From positions 242,254-306,253 of the forward strand of contig MNCI01036287.1 in the NCBI GenBank assembly GCA_015680685.1: 64,000 bases of DNA, in the 5' to 3' direction. Both the position numbers and the translations under genes were made by a program. Each line of letters opens with the position of its first letter. Within the stretch, counting starts at the first letter, position 1. The DNA is from Gnetum montanum. Lineage: Eukaryota > Streptophyta > Gnetopsida > Gnetales > Gnetaceae. Of this stretch, positions 23,520 through 35,869 are shown piece after piece. Below the pieces are notes generated by a model. That model had not been told where the DNA came from. It saw only the letters and a list, made by a program, of their open reading frames with translations, and made no database searches.

Positions 23520-23690
23520 TGAAAGGATGTTGGAACCTCTAAATAATTATAATATAGGTACATCCCAAGGTATGCAATCTAATTAGAACTCTATAACTTA
23601 CCATTGCCCACTAGAATAGAATCCATGACCCATATCTTTTAAATCAAAAGTGTTACAACTAGGCTCTTAAATTTTAGAGTCATATGTAAG
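23520..23690 (-). mobile_element. tRNA-derived SINE-like copy 2
   Basis: Minus strand: a decayed A box (GAGCCTAGTTG, complement of 23656-23666, two mismatches), then GGTCATGGATTC near 23620, then a body matching copy 1 with a short insertion. It reads as an older or different-subfamily copy of the same SINE. Confidence 0.5.
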
Positions 23691-26442
23691 GATTATAAGT
23701 AGACCTCTAACATGGGATCTTAAACCCTAAAACCCCTTAAGAAGGAAAGTACAACTAGTTTATCTAATACTTTATAGAATGTCAAAGCAAGTATTAGACC
23801 CAAAACATGTTGAATGACCTAAGCTGCTTAAGTAATAGCAATAGTACAAATAACGTGAATGGTAGTTGCTAGCTATAGGAAGGGGGTAATATAACATATC
23901 TTCCTAGTTTTTGACTAATAGTTTCACTTCTACTCTACCAAGTAACAAATACTCTAGGAAAGATAGGCTATTTAAATAACTCAAAAGTTGTGCTCAAAAG
24001 TTAATAATGATATTCATAAACTAAACAAGTTAGGATAAAAATGATTAATCCAACCAAAGTTATGAGTGAAATCAAATCTTATAAGATATATATTGAAGCA
24101 TGTAAGTGCTTGATTAACACTATTATTTTTCATAACTTGCATGCCTTATTCTAGACACAGTGATTTGATAAATCACCTCCTATATTATACTTAATTAACT
24201 ACAATTTTTATAGATGTATAAGCATTTTTATACATCTGTAAACATGAAAAGACCCTTGTTCATTGGTTTCCACATGAGTATTTTATACTATGTTTTAATC
24301 ATAAATTAAGTTCCTCACAAATGTATAGTAGTTTATTTGCTAGGATTTTGTTGTAATGTATTGAAAATAGTATTCACTAATAAGGCATCTACTAATAATT
24401 TGTGTATCTTTTTGTAAGCCCTGATGCAATAATTTATTTGTTTACACTTAAATATATATCTTGATTTTATTTTGATAAGTGGTGATGCTTTACTTGGTAA
24501 GTGTAAACTTTATTTTTATCTTAAGTTTTGAGTTTTCACTTCACTATGCAATGAGAATTTGTCAAAGTGTGGTCATGCTTTTCCAACCCAAAACCATTTA
24601 CCTGACACATAGTCAAGTGTTTGCACAATGTATAAAGCTCATTTTAATTTCCTTAAATTTTTAAATTTTATTTAATTTAACCTTGATGAAGACATCTTAT
24701 TAATAAATATATTTGTTAAAGTTTAAAATTATAAATAATTTAATTCTTTTAGATAGATTAGCATAGTTGTGTGGAGCTTTAGAATGATTCCAACTTACTT
24801 GAGAAGATCATACCTATACGAAATGGTGTTACGCCATCAAGGATATGACTAAAGAGATTTTATTACTTTCACATATTAAGATTATCGCGTGGTTTATGTG
24901 TGTGTTTTATTTTTCCATTAGACCTGGTCCATAAGGGATTATAACATGAAGATGTGTTTTACTTCTTTTTCATGTATGAACATTGCACCTATTCCACAAG
25001 GGATTACAATAGGTTTTAATTATTATTCTATCATTTATATTTATAAAATACATAAAAATTATAAAAATACCATTTTCCTACCATGGCAACAAATTTTCCT
25101 TTACTTGTGTCATATTAAATAGAATGATATACATAAGTAAATTTTGCAATGAATGTTCTCATCATCTTCAATGTTTACAACCAATTTGTTATATGTACTA
25201 TTGAAAGAGCTCTTGTGGACTTGGCCAAGGAGATCCTATCATCTGCATAACAAAGTGGATTGGGTTTTCAATGAATTAAACTTTACGTATACAGCTAACT
25301 TGTTTTTCTTACTTATAGTATAGTCATTTACTTCGCTTGCTACTATAAACTAAAAAACTGCAACTTATATAAGTTCATTCACTTGGCTTGCTTTAACATA
25401 TTTTGTTACTATGTATATAGATTAAGGTGGTATGTATTGGTCTGTGGCATATGTTCCTCTATCCCTTTAGTATATGAAGTGAATGACTATATGTACTGAT
25501 TAGGTCCAAAGGTGATGAACTTAACTAAGTTTTTTGGTTAAACAAAAAATGCTAGTTATTTTATTAAAAGCAAGAGTAATCCATATAAATATGCTATAGA
25601 TATAGTTTAATCTTTCTAATTTTTGGGTCTAGATGGTGATGAATGAGATTTATTTAAGTTCTTCTTTTCTTAACAAAAATCCAATCTCATGGTTACTACC
25701 CTATTATGGGTTTATTTATCTATTAGTTCATGCCTATCTCCCTGGTTATCAATACCTAGGTTTATATGTTGATGTCAAATGCTTGTATTCCCAAATGTAA
25801 GTTTTCTTGTCATATCCTAGTATGCATTTCATTCATAAACTTTATTGATTTTCTCTATATCCACTTTTTGGTTGAGATATGAGGAGGTGAATTGTGTAGT
25901 TAATGTGGAAAATATATTATAGTGGTAGTTGTCTAAGTTATTTTGAATTAAGTAACTTGGTAAGATAAAAATTGTTGTAGTTGGCATTGATGTGATGAAT
26001 CTTCCATTTATTTTAAATATAAAGATGAGACTCAATATAGGGCTCTAAAGTACTAAATGTGGAAGGGACTGCCTATCCAAAGAAAAGGTTATTAGTTCTT
26101 TAGTTCCTTCTTAAGTATGTGTAGATTATCGCACAAGGTTTTCTTGAAAGCTAGAAGTTTCTTGTGAATATGAAAAGTTAGAGGACCTTGTACCATCCAT
26201 TCAACTATGACTGGATTATGCTCAATAATCTAGGGACTTGGTGCACATTAAATAATTAAATTAAATCAAGTTTCCAAGAAATTAATTTGCGTCTCAGTAC
26301 AATTAGTCTAAGTTCCAGTTGTTCCCTCTTTATACATGGTGAGATTAAATTGATTTATTCTACAACTTTCTTATCTTTTATTATTATCTAAAGTGCCTAT
26401 TATTACCAAAAAGAAATAGGAAATATAATTAAGTAATGCATG

Positions 26443-26493
26443 TGTTGGCACATTTTGGCCATTTCATGGAACAAGTTGGCATGATAAAATTGA
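26443..26493 (+). repeat. TGTTGGCACATTT repeat, copy A
   Basis: This segment (TGTTGGCACATTTTGGCC followed by ATTTCATGGAACA and TGATAAAAT) matches 62432-62482. The TGTTG start resembles the 5' edge of a plant LTR, perhaps copia-like. Downstream sequence diverges and is cut by the gap at 26674-27020. Confidence 0.45.
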
Positions 26494-26673
26494 TTAAAGA
26501 TTTTTGCAGTTTTCAGTACTCTCTTATTGTTAGTTGGAGAAGTGGCAAGAATTCCACAAACCATTAACTATGTTTTCTCACTAAATTCATAAGAGAGCTT
26601 TTAAAAATCCATTGCAAAGCAATTTTAGATGCTGAAAGATTGGAGGAAAGGCTGCTGTACTTTGTTAAAATAA

Positions 26674-27020
26674 NNNNNNNNNNNNNNNNNNNNNNNNNNN
26701 NNNNNNNNNNNNNNNNNNNNNNNNNNNNNNNNNNNNNNNNNNNNNNNNNNNNNNNNNNNNNNNNNNNNNNNNNNNNNNNNNNNNNNNNNNNNNNNNNNNN
26801 NNNNNNNNNNNNNNNNNNNNNNNNNNNNNNNNNNNNNNNNNNNNNNNNNNNNNNNNNNNNNNNNNNNNNNNNNNNNNNNNNNNNNNNNNNNNNNNNNNNN
26901 NNNNNNNNNNNNNNNNNNNNNNNNNNNNNNNNNNNNNNNNNNNNNNNNNNNNNNNNNNNNNNNNNNNNNNNNNNNNNNNNNNNNNNNNNNNNNNNNNNNN
27001 NNNNNNNNNNNNNNNNNNNN
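26674..27020. other. assembly gap (347 N)
   Basis: A run of 347 N bases. Any open frame that crosses it is an artefact of untranslated N codons. Confidence 0.99.
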
Positions 27021-27082
27021 GAACCTGCAAAAGAAAAAGAAGATCTCCTTCAATAATCCGCAGTATACAGAGAGTGGAGTCT

Positions 27083-27385
27083 TCACATAAAAGAAAAACA
27101 CAATAGGGTTTCTAGCTCATATTTGACAGAGAACGAAGGCACGGTAGAGAGATAAACTCCAAGAAAAGAAGCAATGCACGATCGTAGCTGGTAGTAACCA
27201 CAAACATGGCAAGCAAGGGCATCATGCTGAGACCTAGGTGGCAGTAGTTCAATGAACACGTGGCACATGGAGGTCTCACCGGGAACGATGGTTGTAATCA
27301 TTTCCATTGCACCTTTGGCTTCGCTAGTGTAGGGTGCATATAGTTCATGCAGAAATTGTTGGGATGCTTAGCAGAGTTTCAAACC
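27083..27385 (-). pseudogene. unidentified protein-like open stretch
   Basis: Minus strand, about 100 codons stay open from near 27385 down to 27083. The reading includes QQFLHELYAPYTSEAKGAME then VPGETSMCHVFIELLPP and ACHVCGYYQLRSC. Base composition is richer in G and C than the flanks and amino-acid use looks protein-like. I do not recognise a family. It stops at TGA, is preceded by an in-frame TAA, and lies beside an assembly gap. It could be a captured exon, a fragment of an element protein, or chance. Confidence 0.25.
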
Positions 27386-28069
27386 TTCTGATATTGAATA
27401 AATGTCGCTAAAAATAAAGCTTTGGTATATCTAGACAACACCAGTAACTTGGCATTTGCAACTACTGAAGCAGGGATGAATTTGCAATTACTCTAGTAAT
27501 AATACCACACTAGCAAATGGCAAAATTCTTCATTTCTTTGCTGCAGGTTAGAAGCTTGATGATTAACAGCCACAAATTTCCTATTAATTTGAAATATTTG
27601 CATAGGAGGGAGTTGGCGTTGCTCATTATCCCAATTTCAGTTCAAACATCACTCTTGATGAAACAAGCTCACACAATAATTCATGAAAAATACACTGCAG
27701 ACATCTTAACTACAGTTTTATTATTCCAAAAAGCTGAACATCCTCATGATCTAGAGAATTTTCACATAAATTGGGAGTGACATAAGAAAAATAATAATAT
27801 AGATAAATAGGTACTAGTTTGGATAAGCTACTATGGTTGTTTGGGACCATAAAATTGAAATATGAATATATTTCTGGCCATACCATAATGAGACATGTAG
27901 AAACAAAACATGAGTCCTCCATGGCTCCCTATTCTATCATGATGGTTGCAACTACAAGATATTCATCACCTATAAACATTAACCTTATGGTGAATATAGC
28001 CACTAGATACTTGGCTTCATTTTAAATTTCTTATAAATGTTGTAATTGCATGACAATTGTAGCCTCTCA

Positions 28070-28230
28070 ATTGAAATGGTGGTTATAACCACTACAAAGG
28101 CCACTTGTCAACTACACTTGTTTTTATCTCCATGGTGACCACTTGGCAACTGAATGGGCCACTTGGCAACTAAATGGAACACTTGTCAACTGCAGCTTTT
28201 TTATCTCTATGGTGATTATAACCACCCATA
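28070..28230. repeat. palindrome and CACTTGGCAACT repeat cluster
   Basis: A perfect 14-bp palindrome GTGGTTATAACCAC (28079-28092) and a close relative at 28211-28226 flank four copies of CACTTGKCAACT starting at 28102, 28140, 28160 and 28180. The cluster ends about 60 bp upstream of a TATA box, resembling a repeat-rich LTR U3 enhancer. Confidence 0.5.
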
Positions 28231-28284
28231 ATGTTTGTAACATAAGTTACCTTCTCATGATGATTGTAACTACCTTGAGGTTAC

Positions 28285-28292
28285 TATAAAAG
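28285..28292 (+). promoter_or_regulatory. TATA box of an LTR-like promoter
   Basis: TATAAAAG follows the repeat cluster and precedes a G-rich leader (GGGTCTGGGAGGGGGGG, 28318-28334) and a T-rich stretch. The order is that of U3, core promoter and R/U5 of an LTR. Neither LTR end nor coding domain was found, so the element is unnamed. Confidence 0.4.
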
Positions 28293-29818
28293 AGCTTCAA
28301 GAGTAGGAAGGAAAAGGGGGTCTGGGAGGGGGGGTCTTGCTCTAGGTCTTGGTGGCTGAGGGGAAGAGCATTTGTAAAGAAGACATTGTGAAAGATTGCT
28401 TGTAAGATGACTTGTTAAAGACAACATTTTAGCCTCTTTTTCATAGTCTTATGAGTTATGCTTTTTTTTTATTCTGTTTAAATTTTTTAGCTAGTGGTTT
28501 AGATAGTATCATGCTTGGCAAGTAATTTTTGGATTTTTGGATTGGTCTTATTGTTCTTGTTGCATGATAGAAAATTTCTATTAAAATTTTTCCATAGAAG
28601 AGCTTGTGTTTGAAAGCCTTAAGAGTATTTTAGTAGTGAATTTTCTTATTATGCAATGTATAAGAACCACTATTGAGATTGTTGTAAGAGAGCCTCTGCA
28701 TGTAGTCAAGCCGTTGAACAATTCAATAGTCAAGAGGGTTCAGAAAATCTTTCGTATTTTGATAGGACTAGAATATCTTATTTTATCTTTAAAGTGAATC
28801 TTCATGGTATTTCAATCATAAATTGTCAAGTCTTTTGAAGGTTTTGTTGAATGCAATTGTTGACATCCATTATCTAGCCAAAATAGAGTCTGGTATGTGA
28901 TAGTTTACACAGCATTTTTTTTTTTGGTAGCATAGTAGGATTGTCTTGAAGAAATTGCTTATTTGAGCCTTGGAAGTTTGAACAATTCGCAATTATTGAA
29001 TTTGGGATAGCTTTATTGCAAAGTGTTTACTNAACAAAATAGGAACTCTCGACAACTCATAGTACTTTGCAAAGTTGGTTGAATCTCTTTAAGATAAGTC
29101 ATTTACAATTTTACACACAACCCAACCGTTTCATTTTTCACGAAAGCATACACACATACTCACATTAACTACTGATTCTATTTGGAGGTATCTAGGCCTT
29201 GGTGTTGCCAGAGACTAGCAAGCACCTAAATCCTATTCGAGGACACTCGTTGGTGGTCACTTCCCAAACGGTCACCAATAGCATGTTATAGAAAGTATGT
29301 CTTATTGATAGTTCAAAGGTTTCTTCCCTTCCAGAATTAGAGCTAGAAGAAGTATGAGGATCCACCTGGATTCCATGTTATCTTAATCATTACGTTATAG
29401 AACTATATTATCCTAATTCCCTATGAATGATGTCAAAAGAATATGTAGGCTTGTTGTGAAGGCTTTTGCCTCTTTGGCATAGGCAGTCCTTCTCTATGAA
29501 GTAGGGTTTAGGATTAAATGCATTAGATTAGGAATATATCTTAGCTCTCTTAAACAATAATTTCTATTAGATATATGTTAGTGCTCTTTGTGTATATTGT
29601 ACATTTGTGTTGCATTGGTTCAAACACTTACATAATTAATAAGGTGTTCTTACAATGCTCCTAACCTTGCATTAACATGTGGTGTGTAAGTTGTGCACTT
29701 CTATTATGCTTGTACATTCTTGAGGACATTGACGTGTACTCCACCTTGTGTTTACTCTAGAATAATTAATAACTTTGGAGCTCATGGGAGATATCAAGTA
29801 GTACTTCTTTATAGTAGT

Positions 29819-30220
29819 TCCATTGCTTGAGGGCCATTCTATAGGCAAAAAATCCAAGTTTGTACAAAACTGTCATAAATTCTAACATCCCATGGTGGTT
29901 AGATTGATAACAAACATACAACAAAATTTAAATTAAATTAAACTATTCTATTACTTCTTCTGAAAAATTACATCCATGACTCATAAAAAAAATAGAGTAG
30001 ATTAACCCCCCATCCCAACTTCCTTGCTTGATGATCATTCTATAGCCAAAAAATCCAAAGATGTTAAAAATTATACATAAATGCCCCATGATGATTAGAC
30101 TCACAACAAACATACCACAACATCAAAATTAACCTAAAATATTCTATTCCCCCTTTGATGTATAATTGAATCCATGACCTATAAAAAAATTACCCTTACT
30201 ACATATGAAACTAAACTATT
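29819..30220. repeat. tandem duplication, period about 201 bp
   Basis: Two decayed copies, 29819-30019 and 30020-30220. Shared blocks include TTGCTTGA, CCATTCTATAGGC/CATTCTATAGCC, AAAAAATCCAA, ACAACAAACATAC and ATCCATGACYYATAAAAAAA. The second copy contains GGTCATGGATTCAATT on the minus strand, like a B box, so the unit may be SINE-derived. Confidence 0.6.
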
Positions 30221-30439
30221 GTAACACATTGGTGACCTTTGAACCTTAAACTAAAGCATATTAAATTACCTTTTGTAACAAAAAAAATGATTATCATAAA
30301 TCCATAAATATAAAGTCCATTGCATTATTGATAAAAGTAATAAAAAAACATTACACTAATTTCAATTTTGGGCAATATAAAAGAAACATGAACAAAAAAT
30401 TAGTGTAGAAAAAATGTGAATGCTTTGATGGATATTGAA

Positions 30440-30750
30440 TGTTACTCAAAGAGATAAAGTACATTATAGAGACATTATAGAAAGACTTGAACTAGCTCCT
30501 ATGTTAGATGAGCTACAAGAATGGTGGCTTAGATGGTTTTTACATGTGTAAATAAGATCAAACAACAAACCTATAAACAAAGGCTTCTACATCATTGTTC
30601 CATGGGAAAAAACAATTGAAGATAATTTGAAGAAACTACAAAAAAATAAAGATCTAACTCTTCATAGAGATAAACGGTAAAAAAGAACTCATGTAGCCAA
30701 CCCCACTTTGCTAGGACAAGACTAGTATAATAATGATGATGATGTATTCT
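30440..30750 (+). mobile_element. 3' end of a non-LTR retrotransposon (LINE)
   Basis: Plus strand: ERLELAPMLDELQEWWLRWF followed by LHV near 30485-30560, then IEDNLKKLQKNKDLTLHRDK and HVANPTLLGQD near 30690-30720. These fit the degenerate C-terminal tail of plant LINE reverse transcriptases (usual pattern: R-L-R-W-F-G-H-V ... H-V-A-D-P near the end). The copy ends in a simple tail of TAA and TGA repeats (30726-30750), as expected for a 3' end made by target-primed reverse transcription. It is 5'-truncated and carries stops. The LINE at 58780-61290 is on the other strand. Confidence 0.6.
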
Positions 30751-31090
30751 GCAACATTATTTGCCAAAATTCCATTAATTTTCTAACATGATTTGCTACA
30801 TTATCATCATTATGAATTTAATACATTCATCCAGGTATATATGTTTTCTCAATCATAATTAAATCATTATATTTCTTTAAATTTCAAAATATTTACACAT
30901 ATAATTTTAATTTTGATATATTCTACAAAACAACATTTACAGATTTCATTGATTATGTAATGTCATCCTTTGCATTACTATGGTTATGAATTTCATAAAT
31001 TTATTTATGTATGTATGTTTCTCAATCATGAATAAATCTCTTTATTTTTTCTAATTATAAGAAATATTTATACAATTTTTTTCATTTTGA

Positions 31091-31600
31091 CATTTGTTAA
31101 ATATGAATTCTCTACTTTCAAATGATTTACATAAATTTATTCATTATCACATTTGTTAAATATGAATTGTTTCGATTTCAAATTATTTTCATGAATTCAT
31201 TAATTATCATATTTGTTAAATTTGAATTATCTACATTTCAAATGATTTGTGCAAATCTATTAATTGCCACATTTCTTAAATATGAATTCTCTACATTTTG
31301 AATGATTTGTACAAATCTATTTGTTACCACAATTCATAAATATGAATTTTCTTTATTTCAAATTATTTTTTAATCTTTTTAACAATTAGTCATTTTTTAT
31401 TATGATTTAAAATTTTGATCATTTAAGAACATAAATATTTGTTTTATGAATTATTTATGCTTTTGAAATCTCTACACTATGAATGATTTGTGCAAAATTT
31501 AATTCATTTAAGATGACAAATATCTACATTACAAATGATTTGCATAAATCTCTCTATTGAAACATTTTTTAAATATGATTATTTGAATCTCTACATTACC
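31091..31600. repeat. tandem array with 60-bp unit
   Basis: The block ATTTGTTAAATATGAATT recurs at 31092, 31151, 31211, 31271 and 31331, each unit continuing with TCTACATTTCAAATGATTTG-like sequence. Spacing is 59-60 bp. More decayed relatives continue to about 31600. AT content is very high. It looks like an old minisatellite. Confidence 0.75.
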
Positions 31601-32651
31601 ATATTAATCAAAAACAGCCTTCGAAATTAGCATCACAAAATGCATAAGGGAATTGTCATCACAATATGAATCAATATTATAGCTAGTAATTACCTTCTGC
31701 ATTTTGCAATGCCAATTTCTAGTTTTCTTTCTTTCTTTTATAATGATTAAAAAATTTAATTGATTTAAAAATATAAATCTTTCCATTATGAAGATGACGA
31801 TTTAAAATTTTGGTTTCATTATTCGCAATTAAAAAATCATGAAGCTTTTTTGCCAAAATTTATCATAGATGTACTTGATCAACAAATTACATAGTTTCAT
31901 CAAGATCAGCACAACTTGACAACACCAACCTCCATAAATACCTTTGAAATAAATCATATAGAAAGTCACACTAAACAATTAAATAACATGTTAAAAAAAC
32001 TAATATTTTTATAAAAATATCATTTTTTTTTTGCATAATTTATATCATCAACATTTTTGTTATAATAGATAACTAGAACATAGTATACTACTTCTACAAT
32101 AAATGAAATAGATAATGTGATAGTTGAGGAAATTTGAAAGCACCATACAAATAATAAGAGAATTTATAAATTGTTGTAAAAACTCCATCAACAAACTTAT
32201 CCTACAGATGAACAAGCAGAATATGAGGTATCATATATCTATATTATTAAAAATGAATTTTTAAATTTGATTTTAAATATCATGCATTATACCAATATTT
32301 AAAATATTTTTAATTTATACAATTTTTTTAGTTAAAGAAAGTAATGAATAAATACAAGAAATAAAGATTAAGAGACTAAAAAATATAAAATGTAATTATA
32401 ATAAATCATAAATGAAAATATCCAACAAATACAAAAGACCACCAAAGAGAAAAAATTCAAGTAGCTCTAACAAAGGTAAGAATATCACTTTTAAGACCAA
32501 ATATAATTGATATTTTTTAGATTATAATTATAAATTCACTAAGCAACTAGCAATTAACATAAAAATCATGGCAAAAAAAGTAGATCAATGACATCTTGAA
32601 TAACTAGATATGTTAATAAAATGCATCAACATTGATAAAATGGAAATTATG

Positions 32652-33176
32652 TGAGTCTACAATATCATAGCTTTGCATACATCATCATAGATATGATGTA
32701 GTGGGTCATGGTCATGCCTATAGATACGAACCCACCATCACATCGAAACAACAAATTTTTTCCAATACTTAGTGAAATTCTTGCTTTTTTTTTCATAAAG
32801 TTAGAGTTAGAGTCAAAGTCTACAATGTAGTAAATTATAGTTGCATGAAATATTTATTCAAGTGAATTGTTTCTAGACACAATTCATGAACAACAATAAA
32901 TATTGAGATTATTTTTCATCATTGCAACATTTCACATAGCATTGATATCTTTTCCATAATGTGTACTTTTATTTAATCATTTACATTTACTAAGTCATTT
33001 ACATTTTCCATGTCTATTAGTAAGGTGGAATAAGTACGACTAGTTTCAAGCATAAAGTGTAACTATTTGGTAACTCAGTAGTGACTTTGCTTGATTCACT
33101 CAGTAGTAAAGTTACTTAGTAATCCTAGTAATAGTTAAATTAGCCTAGGACTTGTATAGAAAACTAGGAATGTATG
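32652..33176 (+). repeat. 5' LTR of E4, first part
   Basis: Contains ACAATATCATAG near its start (a decayed GATATC cluster), CAATAAATATTGAG near 32892 (AATAAA signal, compare 61764), and AAGTGTAACTATTTGGTAAC-like sequence near 33058 matching 52231-52258. It ends at the E3 insertion point with target copy GTATG at 33172-33176. Confidence 0.75.
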
Positions 33177-34015
33177 TGATGAGTAGCGAGGTATCCCTAT
33201 GCTCAACCATATGAATACAAGCGTACACGCATGATCTGGTCGAATTCCAAGGACTAAGTTCTTATGCACCTTTATAGAACCCGGATGGGTTAGTCAATTG
33301 TTGTCTTCCCAAGCTTCCTTGTATAGCACGATTGTATGGTTAAGTAAACTTAAGGTATATGATTTTTATATATTTTTATGTTTTATGTCCTGGTGCTATA
33401 AAGGGAGAAGTAAACTAATTAAGTAACCAATTTAATTTAACAAATTGACTATGCTCTAACTAGTCCTAACACCAGCATCCATTCCTACTTGCCGTCCACA
33501 TCCTAAACTAGTGCAACACTACTAGGATTACCAAACGCTAATCATTACTGGGTTACCAAGTGTTCCATGCATGCTCAAAGTGGTCGTACTGAGTGTGCTT
33601 ACTTGGGAGAGTTGACAAGGTGAGAGAGAGAACATTAATTAACTAAGGAAAGCATTAAATAACTGTAAATAACATTAAATGAGTGATTCTAAATATTGCA
33701 AGGTTTATCACAAAGTTTGTCTTTATTTCAAACCATAAGGTATGCTCAGGTACACAGTACTCGAATAAAGATTTGTTCACTCTATGACTCCTACTGCGGG
33801 CACTCAGAAATAATTCTAACTCTGAGAAGGGAAAAAGTCAAGAGTTCAGGTAAAGGACTAAGACTAATTAATCAACTATTATCAAACCAAGTGCACCCAC
33901 CTCTTATTTATAGGTGATAAGATACGCCCCGATATCATATGTCTGATATCGCTTAGAAGGCTCTGATATCGCTTAAAAGGCTCTGATATCGTGGCCCTGA
34001 TATTGCGACTCATCA
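33177..34015 (-). repeat. 3' LTR of E3
   Basis: 839 bp, plus-strand ends TGATGAGTAG and GCGACTCATCA. TACCTCCAAAACTG just beyond it is the complement of the polypurine tract. A 20-bp tandem repeat, GATATCGCTTARAAGGCTCT, occurs twice (33944-33983) followed by a further GATATCG. TATA box complement at 33904-33912. Confidence 0.9.
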
Positions 34016-35869
34016 TACCTCCAAAACTGAATAAAAACTCATCCTTGAGTTCCTTACAAAATATTGGGAAGGTATGGGATTATTGACTAAATAAGAACTA
34101 ACAATGATAGGGAATAACAGACTCAAAGTGCTCAGTGAACAGAACAAAAAACATATTACAACATTGGTGTTCATGCCCATTGTGATGAACACTATACATA
34201 GATAACATCCAGACCCTCATCCGACAGCTTAAAGAGAAAGAGAAAGAGAAAAGAAAATGAGGTGCATTGCTTCCAATGTCAAAAATGTGCACTCCGATGT
34301 TCATCCATAGCCACATGACCAAACTTGTTCCTTACGTAAATGCTTCAGCTCCAGTGCATCCCAAGTGCTTCCTCCTATCCCAATCTATTTTTCATGTAAT
34401 CGCCATCTACACATACAACACAGTCATGAATTAACAAGGATAGATAAGCCATAATGTGGTTGATACCTTACCTCAATATAAGTGCATTGGCTAGGTTGTG
34501 GGTATGGTAGATACTAGGTTAGAGGTTTTTAACTAACAACTACCCAAGGTGTAGGGGTGAGATAGGTGATAGAAAAACTTGTGATAGGGCCCCCATGACT
34601 AAGAACGAACCTATAGTAGCAATAGGGTGGAAACACTGAAGGAACAATGAAGATGAGGGAAATAACAATGGTGAAGCCAATAAAATGGATGTTATGGATG
34701 GGGATGAAACAAGAAATGATTAATTTCAAAGAATATTTAAGAAAAAGAACTTAACAATTGCACCAAAAATGAATGCCAATGGGTCCTTCCTAAAGTAGGC
34801 TCATATTTTTTATGCCCTAACAGACCCGCAAACCAAAGAGTCCGTAAGCTCTCGGAATGAAATATGGAAACAATGATTAAGAACTTACCCACAAAAGTTT
34901 ACCGAAGACTAACAATGCATCAACCAAGACATAGACTAATCATAAAACTGACAATGAGGTGGAATATGGGAAGAAATATGGAAGGAGAGGAGGAAATGGA
35001 ATGGAATCCCAAGAGCAAGGTTGTGTAAAGTCCCTTTTTTATTATGTGGTTAAGGTGACTGAATAACATTCATCCCAAGTCTAGACTCACCAACCACATC
35101 CAATGACCTCACATCAACACATTTGACCAACCCATCCTCATGAAGCAACAAGAATGCATCCATCGAGTCACCACCATTCCAAGGAGAGAAAGATATGAAA
35201 GTAAGAAGCAAGAAAGGCCTTTAGGTAGAGGGAACCTTCAGGCATAGGTAACATGTCTTTCCAGTGCCATAACTAGTGTTTGTAGCCCATGTTTCTTTAT
35301 TATGTCTAAGGGGTGTGCTTTGAATTACCACTAGTTTGTTTTTTTTTTTTTTTTTGCATGAGAACCATATCATGCAAAGACTTATTTAGATTCATTCAAC
35401 TTCTTGATATTTGGTCAATGGCGAAATGGAAAAAGACTCATGAAAAACATCTAAGTACCCAAGAGAATAGCCAGCACAAATGCATCGAATCCCCTTGAAG
35501 TCACACCCTTTTCAACCATTGAGTCCTTCCTTGGTTTGAAGAATACCAAGTCACCAAATCATTAATAAGTTCATTTAGAAAAAGGGACAATACAGTTCCA
35601 AAGCCAAGGGAGACCATAGTGTTGAATGGATGGATGAACGACATGGACTCATTGCCTGTCTTATCAAAAGAACCATATCTTAGTATCAACATTGAAAATC
35701 AAAGGTAAAAACCAAACATTAGCAATCAACATTATTATAGTCCAACCCATCATCATGAGCACTTATTATATGACAAATAAAAGTAAATCAAACAAAGAAA
35801 TAGTAAAAATGTGAACAATGGTGTAAAACAAAAATACAAAAAGAGCTGAGGGCTTAGAATGGCTAGCAT
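34016..35869 (-). other. E3 spacer between integrase and 3' LTR
   Basis: Non-coding spacer of about 1.85 kb, homologous to those of E1 and E2, including the polypurine tract and the block GGCATAGGTAACATGTCTTT. A poly-T run lies at 35338-35356. It is the only uninterrupted copy of this spacer in the window and serves as reference for the E1 gap and the E1/E2 junction. Confidence 0.7.

Larger units (their letters stand above)
22677..26442. other. unassigned region with SINE-like copies
   Basis: About 3.8 kb without a gene. Two SINE-like copies (22735-22880 and 23520-23690) are listed separately. Elsewhere I see only AT-rich sequence with short random frames and no recognisable element protein. 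Confidence 0.5.

Noticed and set aside
25310-25490. Possible MITE with inverted ends (TATAGTCATTTACTTC / GAAGTGAATGACTATA)
   Set aside because: The arms are short and imperfect, no flanking duplication is visible, and no second copy was found in the window.
26625-27101. Long open frames across 26674-27020
   Set aside because: Same reason: an N run, no evidence of coding on either side in a common frame.
27517-27780. 87-codon plus-strand open frame
   Set aside because: Low-complexity hydrophobic composition typical of chance frames in AT-rich DNA; no motif, and no support from context.
31091-31600. Possible CRISPR-like array of evenly spaced repeats
   Set aside because: Repeat and spacer are not distinct: the whole 60-bp unit repeats. 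The context is a plant nuclear genome, so it is a minisatellite.
32652-32670. Exact 5' end and target duplication of E4
   Set aside because: Neither TTATG before 32652 nor AATAC after 52662 match, so I give the boundary only as an estimate and claim no duplication.
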